Positions 1 through 8,856 of a DNA stretch of 64,000 nt are shown here, in pieces (the first letter of the stretch is position 1; each line of letters opens with the position of its first letter). Source of the DNA: Pseudomonas sp. Q11 (GTDB taxonomy: Bacteria > Pseudomonadota > Gammaproteobacteria > Pseudomonadales > Pseudomonadaceae). The stretch spans positions 265,204-329,203 of the forward strand of contig NZ_JAKNQY010000002.1 of assembly GCF_024494355.1 (NCBI RefSeq). Reading direction: 5' to 3'. The translations under genes were made by a program, and so were the position numbers. The notes beneath the pieces were generated by a model, which did no database searches, had not been told where the DNA came from, and saw nothing but the letters and a program-made list of their open reading frames with translations.

Positions 1-75
1 CTGGTGACCAGCGAGGTGCAGGTCGATGAAGCCTTGCAGATCCTCGACGGTGCGCTGGCACGGGTCATGGGCTGA
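1..75 (+). CDS. C-terminal end of a probable PLP-dependent class III aminotransferase (partial)
   Basis: The frame is open from the window edge and stops at a TGA after 24 codons, ending VDEALQILDGALARVMG. That amphipathic tail resembles the last helix of class III aminotransferases. The identification is weak by itself. It is helped by the next genes on the same strand, a HAD hydrolase and an Lrp-type regulator, a setting common for amino-acid metabolism genes in pseudomonads. Only the 3' end lies in the window, so substrate and length cannot be judged. Confidence 0.4.
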   Translation: MVTSEVQVDEALQILDGALARVMG

Positions 76-164
76 AGGCCTGGTGTTCATGGCGTTTGCC
101 AGGGCAAGCGCCAATGCAAATCAAAGGAGCGTGGATCGATGGGACATCAGCGGAGGCTTTACCC

Positions 165-821
165 ATGAGGTTGACTGAATATCGGGCATTGTTGATCGAC
201 TGCGATGAGGTCCTGGTGGATCGGGACTCCGCCATCTGGACGGCGCTGCAGCCGCTGCTGGAAAACCACGGCGAATCGCCGGAAAAAACCCAGGTGCTGG
301 CCGAGTTCGACGAGGTGCTGCAAGCGCTGTATCCACGTTTCGGCGAATTGGGCTTCAGCGGTTTGCTGTGTTTCGCCCACCGTCAGTTGGCCGAACGCTG
401 GAAACTCAAGGTCAGTTGGGAGGAGGGCATGAGTTTCGCCCGCTCGGCCGCCGCCTGGACGTTGTTCGAGGATGCGCCGGGGGCGATGCTCTATCTGCGC
501 AAGTTCTATCGCCTGCTGGTGCTGGGCGACCGCGATGCAGAAGACCGGGGTGCGTTGTGCGAGCGCCTGGGCATCGAGCCGGAAGATTTTATTTCACTGG
601 CCAGTGACCCCTTGCACGATCCCGATTGGCTCAAGACCAACGACCTCGATGCGCAAGCTATTCTTCAAGTGACCCGCCCTGGCGCCCGCCCGGCCAAGGT
701 TGGGGCGGTTTGCCTGATCTGTCGCAGCCCCGACAACCCGCCCAAGCCGTGCGCGGGCCAGTATTGCATCAACAGCATGGCCGACCTGGTGGCTCAGCAT
801 CAGCTGTCTTTACGGTGCTGA
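165..821 (+). CDS. HAD-superfamily hydrolase
   Basis: A 218-residue soluble protein with HAD motif I near the N-terminus (LLIDCDEVLVD, the DxD nucleophile and acid/base pair at about residues 10-12). A cap-domain helical stretch follows, then a motif II-like strand RLLVLGDRD and a late acidic segment (EDFISLASDPLHDPDW). The ATG at 165 is preferred over an upstream GTG-type start because a GGAG lies about 8 nt before it and motif I then sits at the usual distance from the start. Substrate unknown. It is probably co-transcribed with the aminotransferase upstream and precedes the Lrp-type regulator. Confidence 0.75.
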   Translation: MRLTEYRALLIDCDEVLVDRDSAIWTALQPLLENHGESPEKTQVLAEFDEVLQALYPRFGELGFSGLLCFAHRQLAERWKLKVSWEEGMSFARSAAAWTLFEDAPGAMLYLRKFYRLLVLGDRDAEDRGALCERLGIEPEDFISLASDPLHDPDWLKTNDLDAQAILQVTRPGARPAKVGAVCLICRSPDNPPKPCAGQYCINSMADLVAQHQLSLRC

Positions 822-865
822 TTTTGTTAGAAGATTGTCTTACAAATGGCAGGCAGAGGTAGGCG

Positions 866-1354
866 ATGGAAGGTGTAGCGAAACTGGACCGGATCGATAT
901 CAGCATTCTGGTAGAGCTTCAGAAAGACGGCCGCATGACCAACGTCAGCCTGGCCGATGCCGTTGGCCTGTCCGCCAGCCCATGCCTGCAACGGGTCAAA
1001 CGGCTGGAGTCGTTGGGGTACATCTCCAGCTACAAGGCCCACTTGAACCTGGCCAAGATTACCGACTCGGTGACGGTCTTCACCGAAATTACCTTGAGCG
1101 ACCATAAGCGCGAGGACTTCGCCAAATTCGAATCCAACATCCGCCTGGTGGATGAAGTGCTCGAATGTCACCTGATCAGCGGCGGCTACGATTACCTGGT
1201 GCGCTTCATGACCCGCAGCATCCAGGATTACCAGGACGTGATGGAAAGCCTGCTGGACAGGAACATCGGCATCTCCAAGTACTTCAGCTACATCGTCATC
1301 AAGTCGCCTGTGCGCAAGGACGAGATTCCGTTGCGCAAACTGTTGCGGCATTGA
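866..1354 (+). CDS. Lrp/AsnC-family transcriptional regulator
   Basis: 162 residues, the normal Lrp length. The N-terminal winged helix-turn-helix is clear (LDRIDISILVELQKDGRMTN followed by LADAVGLSASPCLQRVKRLE, about residues 5-45), and an AsnC/RAM ligand-binding domain follows (about 65-155, with the characteristic ECHLISGGYDYLVRF core). Such proteins bind DNA as dimers to octamers and respond to amino acids. Position behind the aminotransferase and HAD genes suggests it regulates them (inference). It converges with the histidine kinase gene, 15 bp away. Confidence 0.92.
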   Translation: MEGVAKLDRIDISILVELQKDGRMTNVSLADAVGLSASPCLQRVKRLESLGYISSYKAHLNLAKITDSVTVFTEITLSDHKREDFAKFESNIRLVDEVLECHLISGGYDYLVRFMTRSIQDYQDVMESLLDRNIGISKYFSYIVIKSPVRKDEIPLRKLLRH

Positions 1355-1369
1355 TTCAAGGAGAAGGGG

Positions 1370-3550
1370 TCACGGTGATCCAGCGCCATCCTCACTGGAG
1401 TGAATCAACGCACCCACCCGCTGGCCCAGGTCAGTCAAGCTGAAAGGTTTGGCCAATACTTGGGTCGTGGCGTCGACTGAAACCAGATTTTTACCCTCGG
1501 CGAAGCCGGTGATGAACAACACTTTCAGCAAGGGGTATCTGGCCTTCATTTCATTCGCCAGGCTGACGCCATTCATGGTTCCGGGCAGGCCGATGTCTGT
1601 CAGCAATAAATCGATGTGCTCGGTGTTATCGGCTTGCTTCAGGGCAGAGACGCTGTCCAGGGCATCGATCACGTGATAGCCGGTTTCAGTCAGAAATTCC
1701 GAGACCAACTGGCGAATTGCCGCTTCGTCGTCCACCACCAGGATGGTTTCGTTGGCGCCGGGCTGCAAGGGTGCGATTTCATCCAGATGAGCACTTTTGG
1801 CCCTGATGCGGGACTGGCTGACAACCGGAAAATACATTGTCACGGTCGTGCCCACGCCGACGCTGCTCTGAATCTTCACCTGCCCTCCGGATTGCTGGGC
1901 AAACCCGTAGATCATCGACAGACCCAGGCCGGATCCTTCGCCAATGCGCTTGGTGGTGAAGAACGGATCGAACACCCGAGACAGGATGTCGGCGCTGATC
2001 CCCGTCCCTGAGTCGGTAACCGAGATCGCCACATACGGACCCGGTGGCATCATTTTTTCGCTGGAAGATATCGCATCGATAACGCAGCGCTGCACGTCAA
2101 GTTTCAGGGTTCCGCCGCCGGGCATCGCGTCCCGGGCGTTGATCGCCAGATTGAGCAGTGCGTTCTCCAGTTCATTCGGGTCGCATTTGATCGGATCGTG
2201 GCCCTTGAAAGAGCATTCGACATGAATACTCGGTCCCACGGAGCGCCGGATCATTTCCTCCAGGCCAGCCACCACCTTGCGTGGTTCGAGAACTTCCGGT
2301 TGTAGCGATTGCTGCCTGGAAAATGCCAGCAGGCGCTGGGTCAGGGCGGCTGCACGTGTGGCTGAAGTGAGGGCGACCGAGTTGTAGCGAGACAATTCGT
2401 CATACCGTTGGCGGTCGATGCGCCGTTGCATCAGCTCCAGGCTACCGGTGATGCCGGCCAGAAGGTTGTTGAAGTCGTGGGCGATACCTCCCGTCAGTTG
2501 GCCTACCGCTTCCATCTTCTGACTTTGCCGCAGTTTCGACTCGGCCAGCGCACGCTCCTGTTGTTCGGCTTCAAGCTGCTCGGTACGGGTTGCGATGCGC
2601 TCTTCAAGCAGGTCGTTCCAGTCCCTCAGTGCCGCCTCCAGTTGCACCCGCTCGTCGATGTCTTCGACGGTGCCGTACCACTGCTCGCATCGTCCTTCAG
2701 GATCCAGGCTACAAAACGCGCGGATTCTGAACCATCGATATTCCCCTGTGGATTTTCGCAACTGGATCTGCGCGTCGAAGGGTTGCAAACTTGCCAAAGA
2801 CTGGTTCCATAACCTGGCAAATGATATTCGGCCATCGGGGTGCGTTGCGTTTAACCACTGGCGCCCCAGTGTCTGCGCCGGCGACCTTGCGGTGTATTCA
2901 TACCAGCGTTGATCCAGCGATGTCACCGCGCCATGGCTGTCGGCCGTCCAGGGCCAGAGTGGATTGAGCTGCGCGGCGATTCGATAGTGTCTTTCGCTTT
3001 CACGCAATTTTTCTTCAGTCAGGCGCATGGCCTGCATGGTTTTACCGCGTTTCAATGCCGCACCCAGCAGGTTGCTGTAGCCGCGCAGAAAGTCGATGTC
3101 GCTCTGGCTAAACTGCCGTGGGCTGCGGCTGTCGACTTCGAAGATGCCGAAGGGGCGCGTCTCGGTGGCGCCGTATACCAGCACATTGACGAACGCCTGG
3201 ACGCCGTTGCGCCTTTGGAAGTCGTGATAGTGAAAGCGTGTTTCTGTTGCAATATTCGTGGAAATGACAGCGCCGCCGGTGTCCAGGGAATGCCGTTCCG
3301 GGGTGCCTTCCAGTGCCTGAACCCGGACTTCGCCGACGACGCCCGGCGCCCAGCCGACACCGTTGCGCACGAGGAAAGTGACCCCGTCGTCTTCCAGCGA
3401 CATGAACTTCGCCAGATGGGTTTCCAGTGCCTCACCGACGAGACGACACGCCTCGTCGAGGATGTGCTCCAGGTCGTCTGAAACCAGGGCCAGCTCGCCG
3501 AACTCGGCAAGTACCTTGCGTTGACGTAATAAAGTGTCTTCGATTGTCAT
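1370..3550 (-). CDS. GAF-PAS hybrid sensor histidine kinase with C-terminal receiver domain
   Basis: A soluble 726-residue sensor with no obvious membrane segment. Domains in order: GAF (about 25-175), PAS with a PAC tail (about 190-310), a coiled coil, a HisKA dimerisation domain with the phospho-acceptor in GGIAHDFNNLLAG (His about 358), a HATPase with N, G1 and G2 boxes (LINLAINARDAMPGGG-like region and GEGSGLGLSM), and a receiver domain beginning ILVVDDEA whose phosphorylated Asp is in LLLTDIGLPG. An upstream GTG at 3607 would add 19 residues. The ATG at 3550 has the better ribosome site (AAGGGTG). The signal sensed is unknown. It is divergent from the solute-binding protein gene, so a link between the two is possible but not shown. 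Confidence 0.9.
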   Translation of the reverse strand: MTIEDTLLRQRKVLAEFGELALVSDDLEHILDEACRLVGEALETHLAKFMSLEDDGVTFLVRNGVGWAPGVVGEVRVQALEGTPERHSLDTGGAVISTNIATETRFHYHDFQRRNGVQAFVNVLVYGATETRPFGIFEVDSRSPRQFSQSDIDFLRGYSNLLGAALKRGKTMQAMRLTEEKLRESERHYRIAAQLNPLWPWTADSHGAVTSLDQRWYEYTARSPAQTLGRQWLNATHPDGRISFARLWNQSLASLQPFDAQIQLRKSTGEYRWFRIRAFCSLDPEGRCEQWYGTVEDIDERVQLEAALRDWNDLLEERIATRTEQLEAEQQERALAESKLRQSQKMEAVGQLTGGIAHDFNNLLAGITGSLELMQRRIDRQRYDELSRYNSVALTSATRAAALTQRLLAFSRQQSLQPEVLEPRKVVAGLEEMIRRSVGPSIHVECSFKGHDPIKCDPNELENALLNLAINARDAMPGGGTLKLDVQRCVIDAISSSEKMMPPGPYVAISVTDSGTGISADILSRVFDPFFTTKRIGEGSGLGLSMIYGFAQQSGGQVKIQSSVGVGTTVTMYFPVVSQSRIRAKSAHLDEIAPLQPGANETILVVDDEAAIRQLVSEFLTETGYHVIDALDSVSALKQADNTEHIDLLLTDIGLPGTMNGVSLANEMKARYPLLKVLFITGFAEGKNLVSVDATTQVLAKPFSLTDLGQRVGALIHSSEDGAGSP

Positions 3551-3647
3551 GGGGGTCACCCTTGGTACGTCTTGAATATCCGAGGGTTGGAGGACGGCTA
3601 GGTTCACCTGAATTGATGAGCGTGCCAGTCAGGGCCATATGCTGGAT

Positions 3648-3806
3648 TTATGTCCCATCCCGAGGGCTCCAGTCCTGGTAGTACAGATGCACGCCCTTCC
3701 GGGTGGTGAGGTAGCTGGCGGACTGAATAACGCTCTCGACGGCGGACGTGCTCGCAGCGGTCTGGGCAGGGGAGGCAGCCAAGGGCAGGAAGGTGGACCG
3801 CACCAT
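3648..3806 (-). pseudogene. Relic of an alpha/beta hydrolase N-terminus
   Basis: On the minus strand a 52-codon frame reads ASYLTTRKGVHLYYQDWSPRDG and then stops. This closely resembles the first strands of chloroperoxidase-like alpha/beta hydrolases, where a (Y/F)ITT.DG..(I/L)YYKDWGP.DG pattern normally runs on into the HGWP oxyanion motif. Here a TAA follows at once and the remaining 200 or more residues, including the catalytic Ser, Asp and His, are absent. An alanine-rich stretch before it could be the rest of a signal peptide. Seen: the short frame. Inferred: origin from a lost hydrolase gene. Confidence 0.5.
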
Positions 3807-3893
3807 CGGTTTGGGACGGGTTTGCGTCTATGCTTATTCAGTGAGTTCCATCAGGCCCGTGCGTGAACACCGATCGGCCTATCAGGAGAATAT

Positions 3894-4640
3894 GTGAGAC
3901 TTTCGACATCGGCTGCAGCGCTGCTCTGTCTATTGCTTGGCACTGTGGTCAGGGCCGGGGAATATCAGGTGGTTACCGAAGAATGGGCCCCGTACAACTA
4001 CCAGGAGAACAATCAGCTCACCGGCATGACCACGGAGATCGTGCGGGCCATCATGGCCCTGACCGGGGACGACTTCGAGGTGCTGCTGCAACCCAGTATG
4101 CGCGCCACCCAGGTACTGAGGACCCGAAGCAAGACCATCATGTTTTCCCTGTTCCGCACGGCGGAGCGCGAGCCGTTGTACAAGTGGGTCGGGCCGATCG
4201 TGGAAGAGTCCATTCATGCTTATCAGTTGGCCAATGTGCCGCCGCTGACCTCCCTCGAGCAACTGCTGCACGCCCCGCGGATCACCACGCGACATGCCGG
4301 CTTGGTGCCCAATATGTTGCAGTCACTGGGCTTCGACAACCTGGACAGAAGTGCAACCGAGAGTAAGCAGCTCTACCGCATGCTGCTCGCCGGGCGCACC
4401 GGCATCATCGTAGGCGACACCGATGCCGGGGTGGCTTACTACAGCCGCCAGTTGAATATCGCGCCTGGCACACTGCGCAAAATTCCCATCGAGCTCTATC
4501 GGTCCTCGCTTTACATCGCCTTCAGCCCTGACTCTGAAGACGAAGTGGTGGCTGCGTGGGCCAAGGCTTTGGAGCAGTTGCGCCGCTCTGGCGAAGTGGG
4601 GCGGATTCAGCGGCGGTATGAGCGGCCCGTTGGGCAATAA
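3894..4640 (+). CDS. Periplasmic solute-binding protein, family 3 (amino-acid/polar type)
   Basis: 248 residues starting at GTG 3894 behind an AGGAGAA ribosome site. A Sec signal peptide (SAAALLCLLLGTVVRAG) precedes the mature domain, which opens YQVVTEEWAPYNYQ and continues LTGMTTEIVRAIM, the classic start of SBP_bac_3 domains. The length equals one complete two-lobed domain. No permease or ATPase gene adjoins it, so it is either an orphan receptor for a distant transporter or a free periplasmic sensor; many pseudomonad proteins of this type are orphans. Ligand unknown. Confidence 0.85.
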   Translation: MRLSTSAAALLCLLLGTVVRAGEYQVVTEEWAPYNYQENNQLTGMTTEIVRAIMALTGDDFEVLLQPSMRATQVLRTRSKTIMFSLFRTAEREPLYKWVGPIVEESIHAYQLANVPPLTSLEQLLHAPRITTRHAGLVPNMLQSLGFDNLDRSATESKQLYRMLLAGRTGIIVGDTDAGVAYYSRQLNIAPGTLRKIPIELYRSSLYIAFSPDSEDEVVAAWAKALEQLRRSGEVGRIQRRYERPVGQ

Positions 4641-4650
4641 ATGAAAGCTC

Positions 4651-4760
4651 GCGCCGCCTGAAAGCTGTACGGAGCGTGATTTTGCAGTGGTCATCCGGCC
4701 ACCCTCGGAAAAGGACTTCATTGATGAAACGGCTACTCGCCTGCGCCCTCGTTGTTCCGG
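4651..4760 (+). repeat. Scar-like segment: 29-bp exact copy of PhyH-gene sequence joined to a diverged copy of the region upstream of PhyH
   Basis: Bases 4651-4679 are identical to 7876-7904, which lie inside the PhyH dioxygenase gene and encode SRSVQLSGGA on the minus strand. Directly after it, 4680-4760 aligns with 8457-8530, the sequence upstream of the PhyH start; shared blocks are TTTGCAGT, GGCCACC and GAAAAGGAC. The roughly 550 bp that separate these two blocks at the PhyH locus are missing here. It looks like the deletion scar of a second copy of that locus. The rest of 4641-4844 shows no gene. Confidence 0.6.
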
Positions 4761-4844
4761 GCGAAAACCCTTTCCTCCATCCAACCCCCTCAAAGCAACC
4801 TTTAAATGCCAGAATCTCTTTACTAGATCGTTTTGGAGATCACG

Positions 4845-6698
4845 ATGCTTCACGCATTTGAACAACGGCTCGACCCTTTTCCTCCCGACGAGGCGCCGCC
4901 ACCACCTGAAGGTCTGGCCCGGTTCCTGTGGGCCTGCACCCGGGGCGCTCGCGGTTATATTCTCGCGCTTGCGCTGCTCAGTGCCGCTGTGTCGATTTAC
5001 GAAGCCTGGCTGTTTTCTTTTCTCGGGCAGGTCGTGGACATGCTCTCGACCTGGCAGGCAGGCGGCGATGCGGCCAGGCAGGAAAGTCGAGTGCTGTGGG
5101 GCATCGGCGTGGTGCTGGTGACCAGCATAGGGCTCGTAGCGTTGCGCACGATGGTGCAGCACCAGATATTGGCGATCAACCTGCCGTTGCGGCTGCGCTG
5201 GGATTTTCATCGGCTGATGCTGCGACAAAGCCTTTCGTTCTTCTCCGATGAATTCTCCGGCCGGGTCACCACCAAGGTGATGCAGACGGCGCTGTCGGTG
5301 CGCGAGGTGCTATTCACCATTATCGAGATCGCTCCGGGGATCGGGGTGTACTTTATCGCGATCATCGCGCTGGCCGGCGGCTTTGACCTGAAGCTGATGC
5401 TGCCTTTCATTGCCTGGGTGGCGTTGTTCGGTCTTGCCTTGCGCTACTTCGTGCCCCGCCTTGAGAAAGTAGGGCAGGAACAGGCCCACGCGCGGTCATC
5501 AATGACCGGGCGTATCTCAGACGCCTACACCAACATCACCACGGTAAAGCTGTTCTCCCACTCCAAACGTGAAGCCCACTTCGCGCGCGCGGCCATGGAG
5601 GATTTCAAGCAAACCGGTTTTCGCCAGATGCGCCTGGTCAGCCAGTTCGAGATCGTCAATCAGGTACTGGTGGTCGGGTTGATCATGGGTGCAGGCGGTT
5701 ATGCCCTATGGCTATGGCACCAAGGCGAAGTGGGCGCGGGTGCCGTGGCGGCGATTACTGCCATGGCGTTGCGCATCAATGGCATGTCGCACTGGATCAT
5801 GTGGCAAATGACCTCGCTGTTCGAGAGCATCGGCACCGTGCAGGATGGCATGGCGACCCTGGCCCGTGGCCCCAAGGTGCAGGATGCGCCGGACGCCGAC
5901 GAGCTGGTCACCACAGGCGGCGCGGTGACCTTCGACAATGTGAGCTTCAATTACAACGGCGAACGCCAGGTGCTCGATGGCCTGAGCCTGAGCATTCGCC
6001 CGGGCGAAAAGATCGGGCTGGTGGGCCGCTCCGGCGCCGGTAAATCCACGCTGATCAACCTGCTGCTGCGCTTTTACGACGTGGACAGCGGTGAGATTCG
6101 CATCGACGGGCAGAACATCGCGCACGTCACCCAGGACAGTCTGCGCAGCGCCATCGGCATGGTCACTCAGGATACTTCCCTGTTGCATCGCTCCATTCGC
6201 GACAACATCGCCTATGGGCGCCCCGATGCCACCGACGAGCAAATCCGCAGCGCCGCGGCCAGTGCCCAAGCCGATGGGTTCATCAGCCAACTGAGCGACA
6301 AGCAAGGCCACAGCGGCTACGACACCCTGGTGGGCGAGCGGGGTATCAAGCTCTCGGGCGGCCAGCGTCAACGCGTTGCGATTGCCCGGGTGATGCTCAA
6401 AAATGCCCCGATCCTGCTGCTTGACGAGGCCACCAGCGCCCTGGATTCAGAGGTCGAAGTAGCCATCCAGGAAAGCCTCGATGAAATGATGCAGGGCAAG
6501 ACCGTGATCGCCATTGCCCATCGGCTGTCCACGATTGCGGCGATGGACAGGCTCATTGTCATGGATGATGGACGCATCATCGAACAAGGCACCCACGCCG
6601 AATTGCTCGGGAAAAACGGCACCTATGCGCGACTGTGGCATCACCAGAGTGGCGGATTTCTCGGGGAGGATCAGGGCGTGGCTGAGGCGGTGGAGTAG
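4845..6698 (+). CDS. ABC-type exporter, fused permease and ATPase
   Basis: 617 residues, a half-transporter that should act as a homodimer in the inner membrane. The first 330 residues hold about six membrane helices. The ATPase domain follows, with Walker A GRSGAGKST, Q-loop, signature LSGGQRQRVA, Walker B ILLLDEATSALD and H-loop IAHRLSTI, all intact. The ATG at 4845 has GGAG 6 nt upstream and is preferred to the TTG four codons earlier. Family members export lipids, peptides or drugs (MsbA-like); the substrate here is unknown. It stands alone, with no partner half-transporter. Confidence 0.92.
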   Translation: MLHAFEQRLDPFPPDEAPPPPEGLARFLWACTRGARGYILALALLSAAVSIYEAWLFSFLGQVVDMLSTWQAGGDAARQESRVLWGIGVVLVTSIGLVALRTMVQHQILAINLPLRLRWDFHRLMLRQSLSFFSDEFSGRVTTKVMQTALSVREVLFTIIEIAPGIGVYFIAIIALAGGFDLKLMLPFIAWVALFGLALRYFVPRLEKVGQEQAHARSSMTGRISDAYTNITTVKLFSHSKREAHFARAAMEDFKQTGFRQMRLVSQFEIVNQVLVVGLIMGAGGYALWLWHQGEVGAGAVAAITAMALRINGMSHWIMWQMTSLFESIGTVQDGMATLARGPKVQDAPDADELVTTGGAVTFDNVSFNYNGERQVLDGLSLSIRPGEKIGLVGRSGAGKSTLINLLLRFYDVDSGEIRIDGQNIAHVTQDSLRSAIGMVTQDTSLLHRSIRDNIAYGRPDATDEQIRSAAASAQADGFISQLSDKQGHSGYDTLVGERGIKLSGGQRQRVAIARVMLKNAPILLLDEATSALDSEVEVAIQESLDEMMQGKTVIAIAHRLSTIAAMDRLIVMDDGRIIEQGTHAELLGKNGTYARLWHHQSGGFLGEDQGVAEAVE

Positions 6699-6785
6699 GC
6701 ATGAGGAGCAACAGTCTGGAGCGATCACTGTTCGGGCTGGCCATTGAGATATCTTGTCGATCCGCCAAACATTCCAGGGAAGCCC

Positions 6786-7682
6786 ATGCTCAGCTCGCTC
6801 ATATCAAATGGTCAACCACGAACGCCTGACCCATCAGAGCTGATGGTCCCCTGGTGGAGTTTTACCAAAACAATCCTGGCCGCGACGGCTCTATCGTTGG
6901 TGCGTGATGGGCTGATTGGATTGGACGACCCCCTTGCTGATCAGCCTTTCACGCTGCGCCAGCTGCTGCGGCATGAGGCAGGACTCGCCGATTATGGCGA
7001 ACTTGCGGAGTATCACGCCGCCGTTACGAACAGTGAATCCGCCTGGTCGGCCGATGAAATGATGCAACGCCTTGACGGTGCTCGACTTCGATACACCCCC
7101 GGCACCGCTTGGCGCTACTCGAATGTGGGCTACTTGCTCATCGGCAGGCTTATTGAACGACTAACTGAGCTGACACTCGATGAGGCAGTGAGTCAGCGCG
7201 CACTAACCCCGCTGGGCCTGTCGAATGTTCGCTTCGCTAAAACGCGAGCAGACCTACAAGCGACCCATCTTGGAAGTGCCTCAAATTATGACCCCGCCTG
7301 GGTCTATCATGGCTTGCTGATCGGCCCGGTTTCGCAAGCAGCGCTATTTTTGGATCGACTCCTTTCTGCCGATCTTCTCTCCACGGGCTTGCTCCAGCAG
7401 ATGCAGGCAGCCCGAGCATTGGGTGGCCCGATTCCCGGACGCCCATGGATCACGCCGGGGTATGGCCTGGGTGTGATGCAGGGTTCGATTGACGGTGGAT
7501 TTTCCCTCTGCGGACACACAGGCGGCGGGCCTGGCAGTGTCATTGCCGTTTACCGTATCTGCGACGGCGGCGCATCGGTTTGTTGCGCCGCTTTTGAGAG
7601 GGGAGTCAGTGAAGGTGCGGTCGAAACCTTTGTTGTTGGACAGATGCTGCAAGTTCTGCGGCCGGGGGTTGAAGGCGGTTAA
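6786..7682 (+). CDS. Serine hydrolase of the class C beta-lactamase/esterase family
   Basis: 298 residues from the ATG at 6786, which has an AGGGAAG ribosome site; a longer TTG-started frame from 6744 lacks one. The SxxK nucleophile motif (SFTKT, about residue 25) and the Tyr motif (WRYSNVGY, about 115) are present, and a late HTGGGPG segment matches the KTG-like motif with His in place of Lys, as in esterase-type members. There is no signal peptide, so it is probably cytoplasmic and not a true resistance enzyme. Its last 339 bp overlap the PhyH frame on the other strand. Confidence 0.8.
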   Translation: MLSSLISNGQPRTPDPSELMVPWWSFTKTILAATALSLVRDGLIGLDDPLADQPFTLRQLLRHEAGLADYGELAEYHAAVTNSESAWSADEMMQRLDGARLRYTPGTAWRYSNVGYLLIGRLIERLTELTLDEAVSQRALTPLGLSNVRFAKTRADLQATHLGSASNYDPAWVYHGLLIGPVSQAALFLDRLLSADLLSTGLLQQMQAARALGGPIPGRPWITPGYGLGVMQGSIDGGFSLCGHTGGGPGSVIAVYRICDGGASVCCAAFERGVSEGAVETFVVGQMLQVLRPGVEGG

Positions 7683-8354
7683 ATGAAAGACAAAATCCGA
7701 AGGCTCGAACCGCTCGCTCGTATCCATACGAACATTACGCAGCCCCACGGTTTCCAGGTGTGAGGCGTACAACTGCGCCGAAAAATAACTGATCAGTATC
7801 GAGCGACGGCGCGTGCCCACCAAATTCAGACTACCCGCATGTATCAAATCAACATCGAACACCAGGATGTCACCGGCGCCGCCTGAAAGCTGTACGGAGC
7901 GTGACTCGTCGGTGAAGTCTAATGGCGGCTCCCCCAGCCCGGGTCGATGGCTGCTGGGCACGATACGCGTCGCGCCGTTCTCGGGACCATAGTCGTCGAA
8001 AAAAGCCAGGGCGATGGCGATGTCGCCTGGCCGATGGGCCGACAAGTCGCGGTGCAACTGTTGACGGCCGCCCCCGGCAAGAGGTTCGCGTCCCTCCACC
8101 TGCGAGATAAAGAACCGCTCCCCGATCAACTCACCCACCACCGCCAGCACCTGGGGCAGACGACACACAGCCTGAACCTTCGCATCATCGTCCAGCATCG
8201 AATAACGCCAATCCATCCCACGGGGCACGGGCCACTGGTCCGACGGCCTCACACCTGCATCGAACACGGCACGCAGGTCTTCCATCCATTCGGTCGGGAT
8301 CGCTTGACGGAGCAGAGCGTAACCATCTCGATGGAGTTGATCGCGGTCAGTCAT
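7344..8354 (-). CDS. Phytanoyl-CoA dioxygenase (PhyH)-family protein with an aberrant antisense C-terminus
   Basis: Residues 1-224 form a PhyH-type Fe(II)/2-oxoglutarate dioxygenase. The iron-binding region QLHRDLSAH gives the HxD pair (HRD), later iron and 2-oxoglutarate contacts lie in DVDLIHAGS (His) and RRRSILISYF (Arg), and RIVPSSHRPG is a typical family segment. After about residue 224 (genomic 7682) the frame runs a further 112 codons antisense to the serine hydrolase gene. That tail (rich in Ser, Arg and Pro) has no family resemblance. The natural stop was therefore probably lost when the two genes were brought end to end. Confidence 0.75.
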   Translation of the reverse strand: MTDRDQLHRDGYALLRQAIPTEWMEDLRAVFDAGVRPSDQWPVPRGMDWRYSMLDDDAKVQAVCRLPQVLAVVGELIGERFFISQVEGREPLAGGGRQQLHRDLSAHRPGDIAIALAFFDDYGPENGATRIVPSSHRPGLGEPPLDFTDESRSVQLSGGAGDILVFDVDLIHAGSLNLVGTRRRSILISYFSAQLYASHLETVGLRNVRMDTSERFEPSDFVFHLTAFNPRPQNLQHLSNNKGFDRTFTDSPLKSGATNRCAAVADTVNGNDTARPAACVSAEGKSTVNRTLHHTQAIPRRDPWASGNRATQCSGCLHLLEQARGEKIGRKESIQK

Positions 8355-8856
8355 GGTTTTCTCGACTTCCTTGTGTGGACGTTGGCAAGGCTAGTATTCA
8401 AAGCAAAGTTGGACCACACGACACTACAAAATCGAAAACGACCAGAGACAGAACCCGGAAGGTTTGCAGTTATCGTCTGGCCACCATCCAGGAAAAGGAC
8501 GTCACCGATAAAGCGTCTGCCCCCGAACAAAGCCTCGTTGCAAAACCCACCGCCACAACTCAAATCGCGCCTCCAGCGCCGCCCGACGTTGCCTATGAAC
8601 CCTTGCCCGTCAGTGCCGAGCGTGTCGGGCCCTCTACCACCCGGACCCTGGGGACGGGGACCGCGCTGAATTATCAAACGCGCGCTGGGGTGGTGAAGGT
8701 CATACCTCCGGTTGAGGTGCGCACTGTACAGAGGGTTTATTCAGACTGCCGAATGGAAACGCTGCGTCTGAAGGGTTGTCCGATTTTTCACAATCCGTCT
8801 GAACTTACCCTCTCCGCCAACCCTCGCAAAAGTAATCACAGCCAGGAGGGAGCCCG
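8355..8856. other. Gene-poor 502-bp interval with an unsupported open frame
   Basis: A 161-codon plus-strand frame (8375-8860) and a 108-codon minus-strand frame cross this interval. Neither has a recognisable domain or a good ribosome site, and the plus frame overlaps the start of the next gene. Bases 8457-8530 are the better preserved partner of the diverged repeat at 4680-4760. It probably contains the promoters of the PhyH gene (minus) and of the SDR relic and ThDP gene (plus), but no convincing -35/-10 pair was picked out. Confidence 0.5.

Noticed and set aside
4323..5228. 301-codon minus-strand frame containing SRSVQLSGGA
   Set aside because: Overlaps the solute-binding protein and ABC exporter genes antisense; the PhyH-like peptide comes from the 29-bp repeat only.
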